Shown: positions 8,319-17,726 of the stretch, in pieces | How the letters are laid out: each line of letters begins with the position of its first letter | How positions within the stretch are numbered: the stretch's first letter is position 1 | DNA from: Flavicella sp964230805 | GTDB taxonomy: Bacteria; Bacteroidota; Bacteroidia; Flavobacteriales; Flavobacteriaceae | Reading direction: 5' to 3' | Assembly: GCA_964230805.1 (NCBI GenBank) | Contig: CAXRIA010000032.1 | Coordinates: 34,058 to 98,057 of the forward strand | Length of the DNA stretch: 64,000 nucleotides | Made by a program: the position numbers and the translations under genes | The notes under the pieces: generated by a model | What the model was told of the DNA's origin: nothing | What the model saw: the letters and a program-made list of their open reading frames with translations, nothing else | The model's database searches: none

Positions 8319-8555
8319 TTACTTGATAAAACCTTTTGCTCTTGCTTCCTTCAATACTGCAGTGATTCCTTTTTTGTTGATATTTTTCAAAGCCGAAGTA
8401 GAAAGTTTCAACTTAATCCATTTATCTTCTTCTGGAATATAAAAACGCTTTGTGATTAAATTTGCGTCAAATTTTCTTTTTGTTCTATTCAATGCGTGAG
8501 AAACGTTGTTCCCAACCATTGCTTTTTTCCCTGTAAGTTCACAAACTCTAGACAT
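8319..8555 (-). CDS. rpmB: 50S ribosomal protein bL28
   Basis: 78 residues: MSRVCELTGKKAMVGNNVSH at the start, then a KRFYIPEEDKWIKLKLSTSA core and ALKNINKKG near the end, all typical of L28. A single Cys (residue 5) means no zinc site. First gene of the cluster; a near-consensus -7 element (TTAATTTG on the minus strand near 8592) lies upstream. Confidence 0.96.
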   Translation of the reverse strand: MSRVCELTGKKAMVGNNVSHALNRTKRKFDANLITKRFYIPEEDKWIKLKLSTSALKNINKKGITAVLKEARAKGFIK

Positions 8556-8624
8556 CTTAGTACTCTTTTTGGTATTATTTCTAAACGAGGTGCAAATTAA
8601 CGAATATTTCTAGTTACAAACAAA

Positions 8625-9878
8625 CTATTTTGCATAGTTTTTTATTATTTCTTTACGCAAAAGCTCCAAAGCTTTGTTCGCACATCTTTGAATCACTTTC
8701 TCTCTTGGACTTCCAAAATTAAATTCTTCGGCAAAAACACCTTTTGGGGTTGCTATTGCAATGCAAACCACACCCACAGGTTTGTCTGTATGGTCTGCCG
8801 ATGGCCCTGCATTTCCAGTAGTAGCAATCGCATAATCTGAATCGAATTTCAACTGTGCCCCCAAAGCCATTTCAACGGCCACTTCTTTACTCACCACTGT
8901 ATTTTCATCAAGTGTCTTTTGAGAAACGCCAAGCTCCTGTTTTTTGACAGCTTCTGTGTAGGCGACCACTGCCCCTTTGAAGAAATTTGAGGCGCCAGGA
9001 ATGGCTGTAAACAATTGCGCGATAAAACCTCCTGTACAACTCTCTGCCAAAGACAGGGTTGCTTGCGCTTCTTTGAATAGCTTTGAAACTACCACTTGTA
9101 TGGTTTCTTCCCTGTCGAAACCCACGATCAACTCAGGAATTATTTTTTCCAACCCACGCACCTCTGATGCCATGTCATTTGACAATTTTTCTTTGTCAAA
9201 ACCTTTGCCTGACAAACGCAATTTTACCACACCTGGCGAGGGAAGATAAGCCAAACGGATGTGTGAAGGAAGGTTGTTTTCCCAAGATTCAATTTTTTTT
9301 GACAAGGAACTCTCTCCCATACCATAGGTCATCAGCGTCGTATGCTGGATATGGGGCAATGTGAATTTTTTTTGCAATCTTGGCAAGACTTGTTCTGTCA
9401 TCAAAGCTTTCATTTCATAGGGAACCCCGGGCATACTCACAAAAACAGCCCCCTTGTCTTCTACCCACATTCCCGGTGCGGTGCCCAAAGCATTGTGCAA
9501 TACCGTACTTTTGGAAGGTACCAAACCTTGGTCTCTGTTCAAATCCGTAAAAGGAATTCCCCGCTTTGCAAACATCGACTTTACATGCGTGACCACGGCC
9601 TCATCGAGAACCAACTTGTCTTCAAAAAATCGGGCGAATGCATGTTTGGTAATGTCGTCTTTAGTAGGACCTAAACCTCCCGTGACAAGAACGATATCTG
9701 CATTTTCAGCCGCCTGCTTGAATGCTTTTAAAATATGCGCTGTATCGTCTTGAATCGACGTAATTTGAGATACAGAAACACCAATCTTATTCAATGCAAC
9801 TCCCATCCATTGCGAATTGGTATCTACAATCTGACCGATTAAAATCTCATCTCCAATCGTTATAATTTCTGCTTTCAT
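8625..9878 (-). CDS. cinA: CinA-family protein (MoCF-like + NMN deamidase PncC domain)
   Basis: 417 residues, full length for CinA. The N-terminal MoCF_biosynth/COG1058 domain begins with AEIITIGDEIL and has VTGGLGPTKDD; the C-terminal PncC domain contains LAESCTGGFIAQLFTAIPG and ATTGNAGPSAD. Two-domain CinA proteins can have ADP-ribose pyrophosphatase and nicotinamide-mononucleotide deamidase activities (NAD recycling). It precedes rpmB on the same strand but with a 69-nt gap, so it may be read separately. A minus-strand -7-like TATTTTTG (9984-9991) lies about 105 nt upstream. Confidence 0.94.
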   Translation of the reverse strand: MKAEIITIGDEILIGQIVDTNSQWMGVALNKIGVSVSQITSIQDDTAHILKAFKQAAENADIVLVTGGLGPTKDDITKHAFARFFEDKLVLDEAVVTHVKSMFAKRGIPFTDLNRDQGLVPSKSTVLHNALGTAPGMWVEDKGAVFVSMPGVPYEMKALMTEQVLPRLQKKFTLPHIQHTTLMTYGMGESSLSKKIESWENNLPSHIRLAYLPSPGVVKLRLSGKGFDKEKLSNDMASEVRGLEKIIPELIVGFDREETIQVVVSKLFKEAQATLSLAESCTGGFIAQLFTAIPGASNFFKGAVVAYTEAVKKQELGVSQKTLDENTVVSKEVAVEMALGAQLKFDSDYAIATTGNAGPSADHTDKPVGVVCIAIATPKGVFAEEFNFGSPREKVIQRCANKALELLRKEIIKNYAK

Positions 9879-10101
9879 TTGTCTTTATGAATTTTTAAAG
9901 CGTGTAACACCCTTGAAAAGGCATTTCTTCAAAATCATTTCCCTGTTTTAGAAATTTTCTCATTCTTTTTCTAATGTTGTTGACAAAAATACAACGAATT
10001 GAACAAAACCAAGCCCTCGCTCTTATTTTTCTGTGCGGTTTCCCTTAGAAAATCATTAATTTAAAGTATGTTTGTAACTTTCAAAAAGAGTACAATTATC
10101 T

Positions 10102-11097
10102 GTGAAAATTGCAGTCGTCATTTTAAATTGGAATGGTAAAAAACTACTAGAGACTTTTTTGCCCTCTGTTGTTGCATACAGCGCTGAAGCGGACATATAT
10201 GTTGCTGACAATGCTTCTTCTGACGACTCTATCTCGTTTATTCAAACTTTTTTTCCTGCTGTAAAAATCATAGAAAACAAGGAGAACGGTGGATTTGCAA
10301 AAGGGTACAACGATGCCCTGCAACATGTTGAAGCTGATATTTACGCACTGGTCAACTCAGATGTGGAAGTGACTGAAAACTGGTTGAAGCCTATTGTCAA
10401 AACCTTTCAAAAGCATAAAAATACGGCAATCATTCAACCCAAAATTCTGGATTATAAGAACAAAAACCGATTTGAATATGCTGGCGCTGCGGGTGGTTAT
10501 TTGGATGCTTTAGGGTATCCCTACTGCCGAGGAAGAATTTTCAACTCGCTGGAAACAGATTCAAGTCAATACGAAGACACGGTGGAAATAAATTGGGCAT
10601 CAGGAGCCTGTTTTTTTATCAGAGCAGCGGTTTATCATGAGCTAAAAGGTTTCGATGAAGATTATTTTGCGCATCAAGAGGAAATCGATTTGTGTTGGCG
10701 CGCAAGAAATCTGGGTCATAACATTCTGTACGTTGGAGAATCGACGGCATACCACTTGGGAGGAGGCACATTGAACGAAGCCAACTCCTTTAAGACCTTT
10801 CTAAATTTTCGAAACAGTTTGTACACGTTGGTCAAAAATCTACCCACTCAAAAAATAGGCGTTGTTGTCGTCATGCGAATGGTTTTGGATGGTGTCGCGG
10901 GACTCTATTTTGTATTACAGGGACGACCTATTCATACGTTTGCCATACTAAAAGCGCATCTCAGTTTTTACAGACATCTCAGAAAAATGATTCGGAAAAG
11001 GTTAAAAACACCCAAAATTTCGAATTACAACAACGCAAAGAGTATTGTATGGAGTTACTTCGTTTTAAATATCAAAAAAGCCAACGACGTTGTTTAG
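10102..11097 (+). CDS. Family 2 glycosyltransferase (rhamnosyltransferase-like)
   Basis: 331 residues from a GTG start. GT-A fold motifs: VVILNWNGKKLLETFLPSV at 5-23, ADNASSDDS near 35-43, NGGFAKGYNDAL near 62-73, LVNSDVEVTENW (DxD-equivalent) and the late HQEEIDLCWRARNLG. The C-terminal part has a hydrophobic stretch (VVVVMRMVLDG) suggesting membrane contact. Such enzymes transfer a sugar, often rhamnose, to cell-surface glycans; donor and acceptor cannot be read from sequence. A -7 TATGTTTG (10067-10074) with a TTA at the -33 position lies upstream. It stands alone and converges with the threonylcarbamoyl-AMP synthase gene (10-nt gap). Confidence 0.9.
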   Translation: MKIAVVILNWNGKKLLETFLPSVVAYSAEADIYVADNASSDDSISFIQTFFPAVKIIENKENGGFAKGYNDALQHVEADIYALVNSDVEVTENWLKPIVKTFQKHKNTAIIQPKILDYKNKNRFEYAGAAGGYLDALGYPYCRGRIFNSLETDSSQYEDTVEINWASGACFFIRAAVYHELKGFDEDYFAHQEEIDLCWRARNLGHNILYVGESTAYHLGGGTLNEANSFKTFLNFRNSLYTLVKNLPTQKIGVVVVMRMVLDGVAGLYFVLQGRPIHTFAILKAHLSFYRHLRKMIRKRLKTPKISNYNNAKSIVWSYFVLNIKKANDVV

Positions 11098-11107
11098 TTT
11101 TATTCGA

Positions 11108-11728
11108 TTACAACACACTAAAATCACCCTTTCCCTCTCGAATGACAATCGGCGCTTCTCCTGTCAAATCAATGATTGTAGAGGCGTGATTGCCTCCATA
11201 GCCACCGTCAATGACTAAATCGACAAGACCGTCCCATTTCTCATAAATTAATTCTGGATCCGTCGTATATTCTAACAGCGCATCCTCATCGTGAATAGAG
11301 GTCGAAACAATAGGATTGCCTAATAAATGTACCAACTCGACGGCAATGCGGTTATCGGGAATTCGAATCCCCACTGTCTTTTTATTTTTAAACGCATTTG
11401 GCAAGGTTTTGCTCCCGGGCAACACAAACGTATAAGGTCCTGGCAGTGCTCTTTTCAACAGTTTGAAAGTGGCCGAATCAATCTGTTTTACATAATTCGA
11501 CAGGTTACTCAAATCTTTGCAGATAAAAGAGAATTGTGCCTTTTCGAGCTTCACACCTTTTATTTTGGCAAGCTTTTGCATGGCTTTTACATTGGTAATA
11601 TCGCAGCCCAAACCATACACAGTATCTGTGGGGTAGATAATCAATCCTCCTTTCTTCAGAATAGAAACCACTTTTTCTATCTGCCTCGGTTGGATATTTT
11701 CTTCGTATATTTTAATAAATTCTGCCAT
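11108..11728 (-). CDS. L-threonylcarbamoyladenylate synthase (TsaC/Sua5/YciO family)
   Basis: 206 residues from ATG at 11726-11728; a longer frame to 11845 overlaps the divergent DUF1853 gene and is not conserved. YrdC-domain motifs: IIYPTDTVYGLGCD, KRALPGPYTFVLPG, TVGIRIPDNRIA and NPIVSTSIH. There is no C-terminal Sua5 domain, so it is TsaC-like or YciO-like. TsaC makes threonylcarbamoyl-AMP from Thr, bicarbonate and ATP for t6A; TsaE is encoded at 2306. YciO paralogues are less active, so the precise subfamily is open. A -7 TACATTTG on the minus strand (11741-11748) ends 12 nt before the ATG and supports the short start. Confidence 0.88.
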   Translation of the reverse strand: MAEFIKIYEENIQPRQIEKVVSILKKGGLIIYPTDTVYGLGCDITNVKAMQKLAKIKGVKLEKAQFSFICKDLSNLSNYVKQIDSATFKLLKRALPGPYTFVLPGSKTLPNAFKNKKTVGIRIPDNRIAVELVHLLGNPIVSTSIHDEDALLEYTTDPELIYEKWDGLVDLVIDGGYGGNHASTIIDLTGEAPIVIREGKGDFSVL

Positions 11729-11799
11729 CTCTCGTTGGCACAAATGTAAGAAATTGAAGGGATCCTCGAAATTTACATTTCCTATTCCGGTTTGTAGAC

Positions 11800-11807
11800 T
11801 ATCTTTG
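11800..11807 (+). promoter_or_regulatory. -7 element 5 nt before the DUF1853 start
   Basis: TATCTTTG matches TAnnTTTG, and the -33 position 19 nt upstream reads TTT. With only 5 nt to the ATG at 11813 the transcript would be leaderless or nearly so. Confidence 0.45.
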
Positions 11808-11812
11808 TCTCC

Positions 11813-12637
11813 ATGAGTACACGCGAAAATTGGTGGCAATTTCAAGGTTTTCTAAAAACGCCTTCCCTTTTCTTGGAGGAAGAAAAGCACGGCCCATTTT
11901 CATTTTTCTCAACGGATTTGTTCCCTTCCGAAAAAAGTGATTTTTCTTTTATCCCCGACAATTTAATGCTTGGAAAAAGAGCGGAGCGGTTTCTAAATTT
12001 TTATCTAATCACTTCAAAGAGATACCGCATTGTTCTAGAAAATTTTCAACTTATTGAAAACAAAAAAACGCTGGGAGAAATTGATTTTATTGTGCAAGAC
12101 AAACACACCGCTGAACACCTGCACATTGAATTGTCCTACAAGTTTTATTTACTTGACCCAGAACACAAGACAAAAGCATTGGGTCAATGGATTGGCCCCA
12201 ACAGAAAGGATACCCTTGAACAGAAATTAAAAAAATTAAAAGACAAACAATTTCCATTGTTAAAGCATCCCATCTTGGAGAAAACTTTAAAAAGCAAAGG
12301 CGTACCTGCCTCTGAAACAAAAGCCATGGCTTGCTTTAAAGCCCAACTATTCGTTCCGCATGCCAAAGCATTTTCCTTGCACCCAACGATCAATCCGAAA
12401 GCCATTCGAGGCTACTATTATACCTTGCCAGAATTCTTAGCAAAACAATCATCCGCAGCGGGTTATTTCGTTCCAGAAAAAAGAGATTGGATGCGCGCGC
12501 CCGAAACGCAAAAAGAATGGCACGCACTGGAGACAATACTGCCAAAAATAAAAAACCTACTGTCTTTACATAAATCTCCGCTCGTTTGGTCGAAGCAAAG
12601 CGCAAAAACGGACATTTTTTTTATCATATGGTGGTAA
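11813..12637 (+). CDS. DUF1853 family protein
   Basis: 274 residues, cytosolic (no signal or membrane segment). The sequence matches the DUF1853 family: LGKRAERFLNFYL, a central GEIDFIVQDK and a HIELSYKFYL motif near residue 103, then QWIGPNRKDTLEQKLKKL. The E-x-D and x-E-L pairs with downstream Lys resemble a PD-(D/E)xK nuclease-like core, but this is inference. No function is known to me. It is divergent from the threonylcarbamoyl-AMP synthase gene and 166 nt ahead of DUF4494; a weak hairpin (12641-12657) follows its stop. Confidence 0.8.
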   Translation: MSTRENWWQFQGFLKTPSLFLEEEKHGPFSFFSTDLFPSEKSDFSFIPDNLMLGKRAERFLNFYLITSKRYRIVLENFQLIENKKTLGEIDFIVQDKHTAEHLHIELSYKFYLLDPEHKTKALGQWIGPNRKDTLEQKLKKLKDKQFPLLKHPILEKTLKSKGVPASETKAMACFKAQLFVPHAKAFSLHPTINPKAIRGYYYTLPEFLAKQSSAAGYFVPEKRDWMRAPETQKEWHALETILPKIKNLLSLHKSPLVWSKQSAKTDIFFIIWW

Positions 12638-12803
12638 TCCTTTTCTAGATTAGAAAAACGTATCCAAGCCTTTCAAAATATTCGATTTTTAGCAATGCTA
12701 TTGTTGAAAAAAATGTAGCAAAATTGATGTAAAAACAGGAAAGCCGTATGCTCCAAAATACTATATTTGCGCTTCTCAAAACAACACCTAAAAACAACAA
12801 ACC

Positions 12804-13319
12804 ATGTGGTACGAGTGCAAAATAAAATACAGTCGCATAGACGAAGAAGAAAGAACAAAAACCTTTAATCAAGCCTACTTATTTGATGCGCTTTCTTTTA
12901 CCGAAGCGGAAGCCCGAGCAACCGAAGAAATGCGTCAATATATTTCTACAGACTTCAAAATAAGCAACATCAAAGTTGCCAATTTTGCTGAAATTTGTCC
13001 CAATGAAAACGGAGATCGTTGGTTCAAATGCAAATTGTCTTGCATTTCCTTTGACGAGGACAAAGGCGCTGAGCGAAAAACCAACTCCTACATCTTGGTA
13101 CAAGCCAATGATGTCAGAGATGCCTATGATGTTTTGGCAAATAGCTTGACCGATACGGTTGGAAATTTTGAAATTCCTAACATTGCAGAATCTCCTATTT
13201 TAGATGTGTTTCCTTATTACGACAACGAAGAGAAAGTCTCTTTTCACGAAAAGGAACAGGAAAACTCCGTGACTACTGAAACGCTATCTGAAAACAGAGA
13301 GCCAGCAGTAGAGATCTAA
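12804..13319 (+). CDS. DUF4494 family protein
   Basis: 171 residues. The N-terminal ~150 residues match the Bacteroidota-specific DUF4494 family: MWYECKIKYSRIDEEE, SFTEAEARATEEM and the second half WFKCKLSCISFDEDKG, which looks like an internal repeat of the first (W-x-x-C-K-I-K-Y / W-F-K-C-K-L-S). The tail is acidic and low-complexity. Cytosolic, function unknown. A -7 TATATTTG (12762-12769) gives it its own promoter, and a bidirectional terminator follows. Confidence 0.82.
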   Translation: MWYECKIKYSRIDEEERTKTFNQAYLFDALSFTEAEARATEEMRQYISTDFKISNIKVANFAEICPNENGDRWFKCKLSCISFDEDKGAERKTNSYILVQANDVRDAYDVLANSLTDTVGNFEIPNIAESPILDVFPYYDNEEKVSFHEKEQENSVTTETLSENREPAVEI

Positions 13320-13350
13320 ATACTACTTTCACCGTTCTTTATGCATACCA

Positions 13351-13378
13351 AAAAAAGCCCCTGAATAGGGGCTTTTTT
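13351..13378. terminator. Bidirectional terminator between DUF4494 and the symporter gene
   Basis: AAAAAAGCCCCT (13351-13362) pairs perfectly with AGGGGCTTTTTT (13367-13378) around a 4-nt loop, so it works on both strands for the two convergent genes. Confidence 0.92.
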
Positions 13379-13398
13379 GCTCTTTCATTTTGTGGGAA

Positions 13399-15015
13399 CT
13401 ACCAAAACATGGCATACAGTGCGGCCAAAACAATTAAAATTGCAAAGGATCCAATATTAAACACCGGAGATGTTTTGAAAATTCCACTTGATAGTTCGAT
13501 TCCTTTATCATCTTCGCCTCCTTTGTTTTGCAACAAACTAACAAGGGCTATCACCAACATGGTCAATAAAGTTGTCAATCCCATTTGATCCAAAAATGGC
13601 CATGTTGTTGCTTTGAAAGCGATGGCAATCGGAATCGAAACCAAGGCTCCCCAAATGGCCGCTTTGTTGGTTGTTTTTTTCCAAAACAACCCAAGTACAA
13701 ATACGGCTAAAATTCCGGGACTCACGATTCCTGTGTATTCTTGAATGAATTGAAACGCTTGGTCTATGCCGCCCAATAGTGGAGCCATTACAGCTCCAAT
13801 GAGCAAAGCGAACGCCGCCGAAATACGACCGACATTTACGGTTTGCTTGTCACTTGCGTTTTTATTGATGTATTGCTTGTAAATGTCCATGGTAAAAATC
13901 GTAGAGGTTGAATTCAACATGGAAGCCAAGGATGACACAATAGCGGCCGCCAATGCTGCGAAAGCAATCCCTTTCAATCCGGTCGGTAAAAACTGCAACA
14001 ACCACGGATAGGCTTTGTCTGCTGCGGCCATAGAGGGTTTATTCAACAAACCTTCCGCTCCTAAGTTGGCCATAAGACTCGGATCATTTACAATTACATA
14101 GGCAGCAATTCCGGGAATTACCACGATAAATGGAATGATCAATTTCAAAGCAGCTGCCAACAAAATCCCTTTTTGAGATTCTTTCAAAGATTTTGCGGCC
14201 AAGGTTCTTTGAATGATGTATTGATTGAATCCCCAGTAATACAAATTGGCAACCCATAGTCCTCCTACCAAAACCCCAATTCCTGGTAAATTTTCGTATT
14301 GTGGGTGCCCTTTTTCGAGAATCATATTGAATCGATCGGGCGCTGCTTCAAACACCTTGGTCAAGCCTTCCCACATACCTTCCCCTCCTGACACTGTATT
14401 CAATGCCAGATAGGTGGTAATGAGTCCTCCCAAAACGAGAAAAACAACTTGAATACTATCCGTCCACGCGACTGCAGATAGACCTCCATACAAGGAATAC
14501 GCTGCTGCAAACAACGACAATCCCACAATGGCGTAAATCATATCTATTCCAATGATGGTTTCAATAGCTAGCCCACCCAAGTAAAGTACGGACGCCAAGT
14601 TCACAAAGACATACAAACCAATCCAAAAAACCGCCAAAATCGTCTTTAAATTTGTTGAAAATCTTTTCTCAACAAATTCGGGAATGGTGTACAACCCCTT
14701 CTCTATAAAAATGGGAAGAAAATATTTCCCGACAATGATCAAAGTAAAAGCAGCCATCCATTCGTAAGAGGCAATTGCCAAACCCAGTGCAAATCCAGAT
14801 CCCGACATTCCTATAAATTGTTCTGCCGAAATATTTGCAGCAATCAAGGAGGTTCCAATGGCCCACCAAGGCAGCGATTTGCTCGCCAAGAAATAATCTT
14901 CTGCATTCTTCTGATGCCCTGTTTTATCTCTTGAAACCCAAAGACCTACACCCAAAATAAGCAAGGCATAAGCAATGAAAATAAAATAGTCCCAAAAATG
15001 AAATCCTGTTGTCAT
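13399..15015 (-). CDS. Sodium/solute symporter (SSS family, SGLT-like)
   Basis: 538 residues from ATG at 15013-15015; a longer frame to 15087 adds an unlike polar segment. About 13-14 membrane helices with the SSS signatures: DYFLASKSLPWWAIGTSLIAAN near the N-terminus, AEQFIGMSGSGFALG, YTIPEFVEKRF and AYSLYGGLSAVAWTDSIQ. The S-x-x-N-S-T-S-T segment in the C-terminal half (SMLNSTSTIFTMDIY) matches the Na2-site helix of vSGLT-type carriers. Probably a Na+-coupled sugar transporter in the inner membrane; the substrate is not inferable because no catabolic genes adjoin it. Confidence 0.92.
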   Translation of the reverse strand: MTTGFHFWDYFIFIAYALLILGVGLWVSRDKTGHQKNAEDYFLASKSLPWWAIGTSLIAANISAEQFIGMSGSGFALGLAIASYEWMAAFTLIIVGKYFLPIFIEKGLYTIPEFVEKRFSTNLKTILAVFWIGLYVFVNLASVLYLGGLAIETIIGIDMIYAIVGLSLFAAAYSLYGGLSAVAWTDSIQVVFLVLGGLITTYLALNTVSGGEGMWEGLTKVFEAAPDRFNMILEKGHPQYENLPGIGVLVGGLWVANLYYWGFNQYIIQRTLAAKSLKESQKGILLAAALKLIIPFIVVIPGIAAYVIVNDPSLMANLGAEGLLNKPSMAAADKAYPWLLQFLPTGLKGIAFAALAAAIVSSLASMLNSTSTIFTMDIYKQYINKNASDKQTVNVGRISAAFALLIGAVMAPLLGGIDQAFQFIQEYTGIVSPGILAVFVLGLFWKKTTNKAAIWGALVSIPIAIAFKATTWPFLDQMGLTTLLTMLVIALVSLLQNKGGEDDKGIELSSGIFKTSPVFNIGSFAILIVLAALYAMFW

Positions 15016-15260
15016 AATAAATGGTTTGGTTTTGTTGTGTTTGGTTGTGCAATATAGTATTTTATTTGAAGGTGTTTCAAAAAACAAAAGGTTTGTGTTT
15101 TTGACAACGCAAACTATGTAACGTCGAAAAAGAACTTTGTCAAAAAGGTTCGCGCTCCTATGACTCCAGATTTAAAGAAAAACAGAAAAAAACAGCTTGT
15201 AATAAACGTAAGAAGTACATATTTTGTAATTTTGCTGTCAAATTATTTACCGATAAACCT

Positions 15261-16130
15261 ATGTCTAAAGAGTTGATTACCGAAAAGAAAGCCGCCAAAC
15301 CTAAATGGTTGCGTGTAAAATTGCCTGTTGGTAAAAAATACACCGAACTTAGAGGTGTGGTTGACAAATACAAGTTAAACACGATTTGTGCGAGTGGAAG
15401 CTGTCCAAATATGGGAGAATGCTGGGGAGAAGGAACCGCAACTTTCATGATTTTAGGGAATATTTGTACGCGTTCCTGTGGTTTTTGTGGTGTGAAGACA
15501 GGTAGACCGGAAACCGTAGAATGGGACGAACCAGAAAAAGTAGCGAGATCCATCAAATTGATGAATATCAAACATGCGGTGATCACGTCGGTGGATCGTG
15601 ACGATTTGAAAGACGGTGGTTCGATCATTTGGGCCGAAACCATTAAGGCCATTCGTCGTGCCAACCCAACAACAACCTTAGAAACACTGATTCCCGACTT
15701 CCAAGGAAATAAAAAAAACATAGACCGTTTGATTGCGGCGGCTCCTGAAGTCATTTCTCACAATTTAGAAACCGTACGAAGACTGACCCGTGAAGTACGA
15801 ATTCAAGCGAAATACGACCAAAGTTTGGAAGTTTTGAAATACCTAAAAGACAGTGGTCAAAGAAGAACGAAATCAGGAATCATGTTAGGACTTGGAGAAA
15901 CGGAAGAAGAAGTGATCGAAACACTACACGATTTGGCGAAAGCAAAGGTGGATATTGTTACCATAGGACAATACCTACAACCGACGAAAAAACATTTGCC
16001 TGTAAAAGAATTTATCACTCCAGAACAATTTAAAAAATACAAAAAGATCGGATTGGAACTCGGTTTCAGACATGTAGAGAGCGGTGCCTTGGTAAGGTCA
16101 TCCTACAAAGCTCAAAAGCACTTGGAATAA
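15261..16130 (+). CDS. lipA: Lipoyl synthase LipA
   Basis: 289 residues, normal length. The auxiliary cluster Cys are C43, C48 and C54 (CASGSCPNMGEC), the radical-SAM CxxxCxxC is C69/C73/C76 (CTRSCGFC), and the C-terminal R-S-S-Y motif is present (ALVRSSYKA). LipA inserts two sulfurs into octanoyl chains on lipoyl-dependent enzymes. A -7 TAATTTTG (15227-15234) lies upstream. lipB is not in the window. A ~200-codon open frame on the opposite strand is a coding shadow. Confidence 0.97.
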   Translation: MSKELITEKKAAKPKWLRVKLPVGKKYTELRGVVDKYKLNTICASGSCPNMGECWGEGTATFMILGNICTRSCGFCGVKTGRPETVEWDEPEKVARSIKLMNIKHAVITSVDRDDLKDGGSIIWAETIKAIRRANPTTTLETLIPDFQGNKKNIDRLIAAAPEVISHNLETVRRLTREVRIQAKYDQSLEVLKYLKDSGQRRTKSGIMLGLGETEEEVIETLHDLAKAKVDIVTIGQYLQPTKKHLPVKEFITPEQFKKYKKIGLELGFRHVESGALVRSSYKAQKHLE

Positions 16131-16190
16131 ATCCATTTCAAAAACAAAAAACGCAAGGCTTTACCGAGAATTACGAGGCATTATCATTCG

Positions 16191-17627
16191 CTAGTCTTCC
16201 TCAAAATCATCGGTTTGAAAACCTATGAGGTACAATTGTTGCTTTGCTCTTGTCATTCCGGTATACAACCATCGGTAGTACTCCCAACCGTGCCCCTCAG
16301 GAAGGTAGGGACGTTCAATAAAAACGGTGTCCCATTGTCCACCCTGCGATTTATGACAAGTCATGGCATAAGAAAACTTCACTTGCAAAGCATTGAAAAA
16401 CGGATTGCTTTTCACCGCCAATAATTTTTTGTATTTCGCTTTTAAATGCTGGTAATCTTTCATCACCTCTTGGTAGAGACGATTTGAATCTTCGTAAGAC
16501 AATGATGGTGTTTCTGAAACCAAGGTATCCAATAACAATACGGTTTCAATTGGGGCTTGTGAAGGGTAATCAATCATTCGAATTTTCACTTCTGCAAATC
16601 GAAAACCGTACAACTCTTTGGTAGAAAAAATTTCTAATACTTCAAACGTATCACCATTGGCGATAAAACTGATTTCAGAGGAGTCTTTCACCCAAAAATA
16701 ATTGTTTTTAACCACCATCATATAATCACCAACAGACAATTCATTTTCTTGATCTCGAATGATTTTACGGATTTGTTGATTGTATTGATTGGCCCTTTTG
16801 TTGGAACGGACTAAAATTGCCGTTTCTTCGACGCCCGCATCATCATAGGAATTGGTGATCGCATCTTGGATGTCATAACCATCTTGCAATTTTTTTATAT
16901 CCGGGAAGTTCAAATCAAACTTAAAATTCAAACCGTCTTTGTCTCCTAGTAAGGTTCTTAAATTCGTAGCGTTGTACAAGATCCCTGATTTTTGGTGTTG
17001 TCGCATCACCTCATCCAGCTCCATTGAATGCACACGCTTGCCGTAATCGTAACCCAAAACATCTTCATTTAGGGCGGGACTCAAATCTGATTTAACTGGG
17101 GGTAATTGAGCGGTATCTCCCATAAAAATCAACTTGCAATTTTTTCCAGAATAAACGTACGTCAATAAATCTCCGAGGAGAGACCCTGTATCAAACAATT
17201 TTGCATTGCTGGGAATGTCGGGTACCATAGAAGCTTCATCGATGATAAAAATGGTATTTGTGTGCTTATTGGCTTGCCTCACAAATTCTACGCCTCCATT
17301 GGATGCTTTCTTTGGATGGTATATTTTCTTGTGAATGGTCAATGCCTTTTTTCCGGAATAGACTGAAATGACTTTTGCGGCTCTACCCGTAGGGGCGAGC
17401 AAAACTTCTTTTTTACCCACCCTCCAAAGGTTTTTTACGACGGTACTGATGAGTGTAGTTTTTCCAGTACCCGCATACCCTTTTATCAAAAAAAGGGATG
17501 ATTGATCCGTGTCAAAAACAAAATCTGACAACTGGAGCAAAAGAACATTCTGAGCCTCCGTCGGGGTGAACGGAAATGATTTTTTGAGTTCCTTGTAAAA
17601 TTCTGAAGCTGTTTTTATCATATGCAA
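16191..17627 (-). CDS. RecD-like SF1B DNA helicase (AAA family ATPase)
   Basis: 478 residues. Walker A GYAGTGKTTL (50-59), Walker B IFIIDEASMVPD, motif III GDTAQLPPV, the UvrD_C_2 motif YAMTCHKSQGGQWDTVF near the C-terminus and the final YTGMTRAKQQLYLIG. This is the compact RecD2-like helicase common in Bacteroidota, lacking the N-terminal extension of RecD2 and without recB/recC partners nearby. It probably unwinds DNA 5'-3' in repair. The start may be the Met at residue 1 or 3. Convergent with lipA and divergent from the membrane protein at 17727. Confidence 0.9.
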   Translation of the reverse strand: MHMIKTASEFYKELKKSFPFTPTEAQNVLLLQLSDFVFDTDQSSLFLIKGYAGTGKTTLISTVVKNLWRVGKKEVLLAPTGRAAKVISVYSGKKALTIHKKIYHPKKASNGGVEFVRQANKHTNTIFIIDEASMVPDIPSNAKLFDTGSLLGDLLTYVYSGKNCKLIFMGDTAQLPPVKSDLSPALNEDVLGYDYGKRVHSMELDEVMRQHQKSGILYNATNLRTLLGDKDGLNFKFDLNFPDIKKLQDGYDIQDAITNSYDDAGVEETAILVRSNKRANQYNQQIRKIIRDQENELSVGDYMMVVKNNYFWVKDSSEISFIANGDTFEVLEIFSTKELYGFRFAEVKIRMIDYPSQAPIETVLLLDTLVSETPSLSYEDSNRLYQEVMKDYQHLKAKYKKLLAVKSNPFFNALQVKFSYAMTCHKSQGGQWDTVFIERPYLPEGHGWEYYRWLYTGMTRAKQQLYLIGFQTDDFEED

Positions 17628-17726
17628 ATAGAAAGGGTAAAGATAGCAATTGATTTGTCCCCAAAAATTTTTACCATTGAAAAAAAATTGTAGATTTGTC
17701 TAGTTCAATATTTAAAAAATAAAAAC

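Noticed and set aside
15158..15754. 198-codon minus-strand frame opposite lipA
   Set aside because: lipA on the other strand is complete and conserved; the frame has no recognisable domain.
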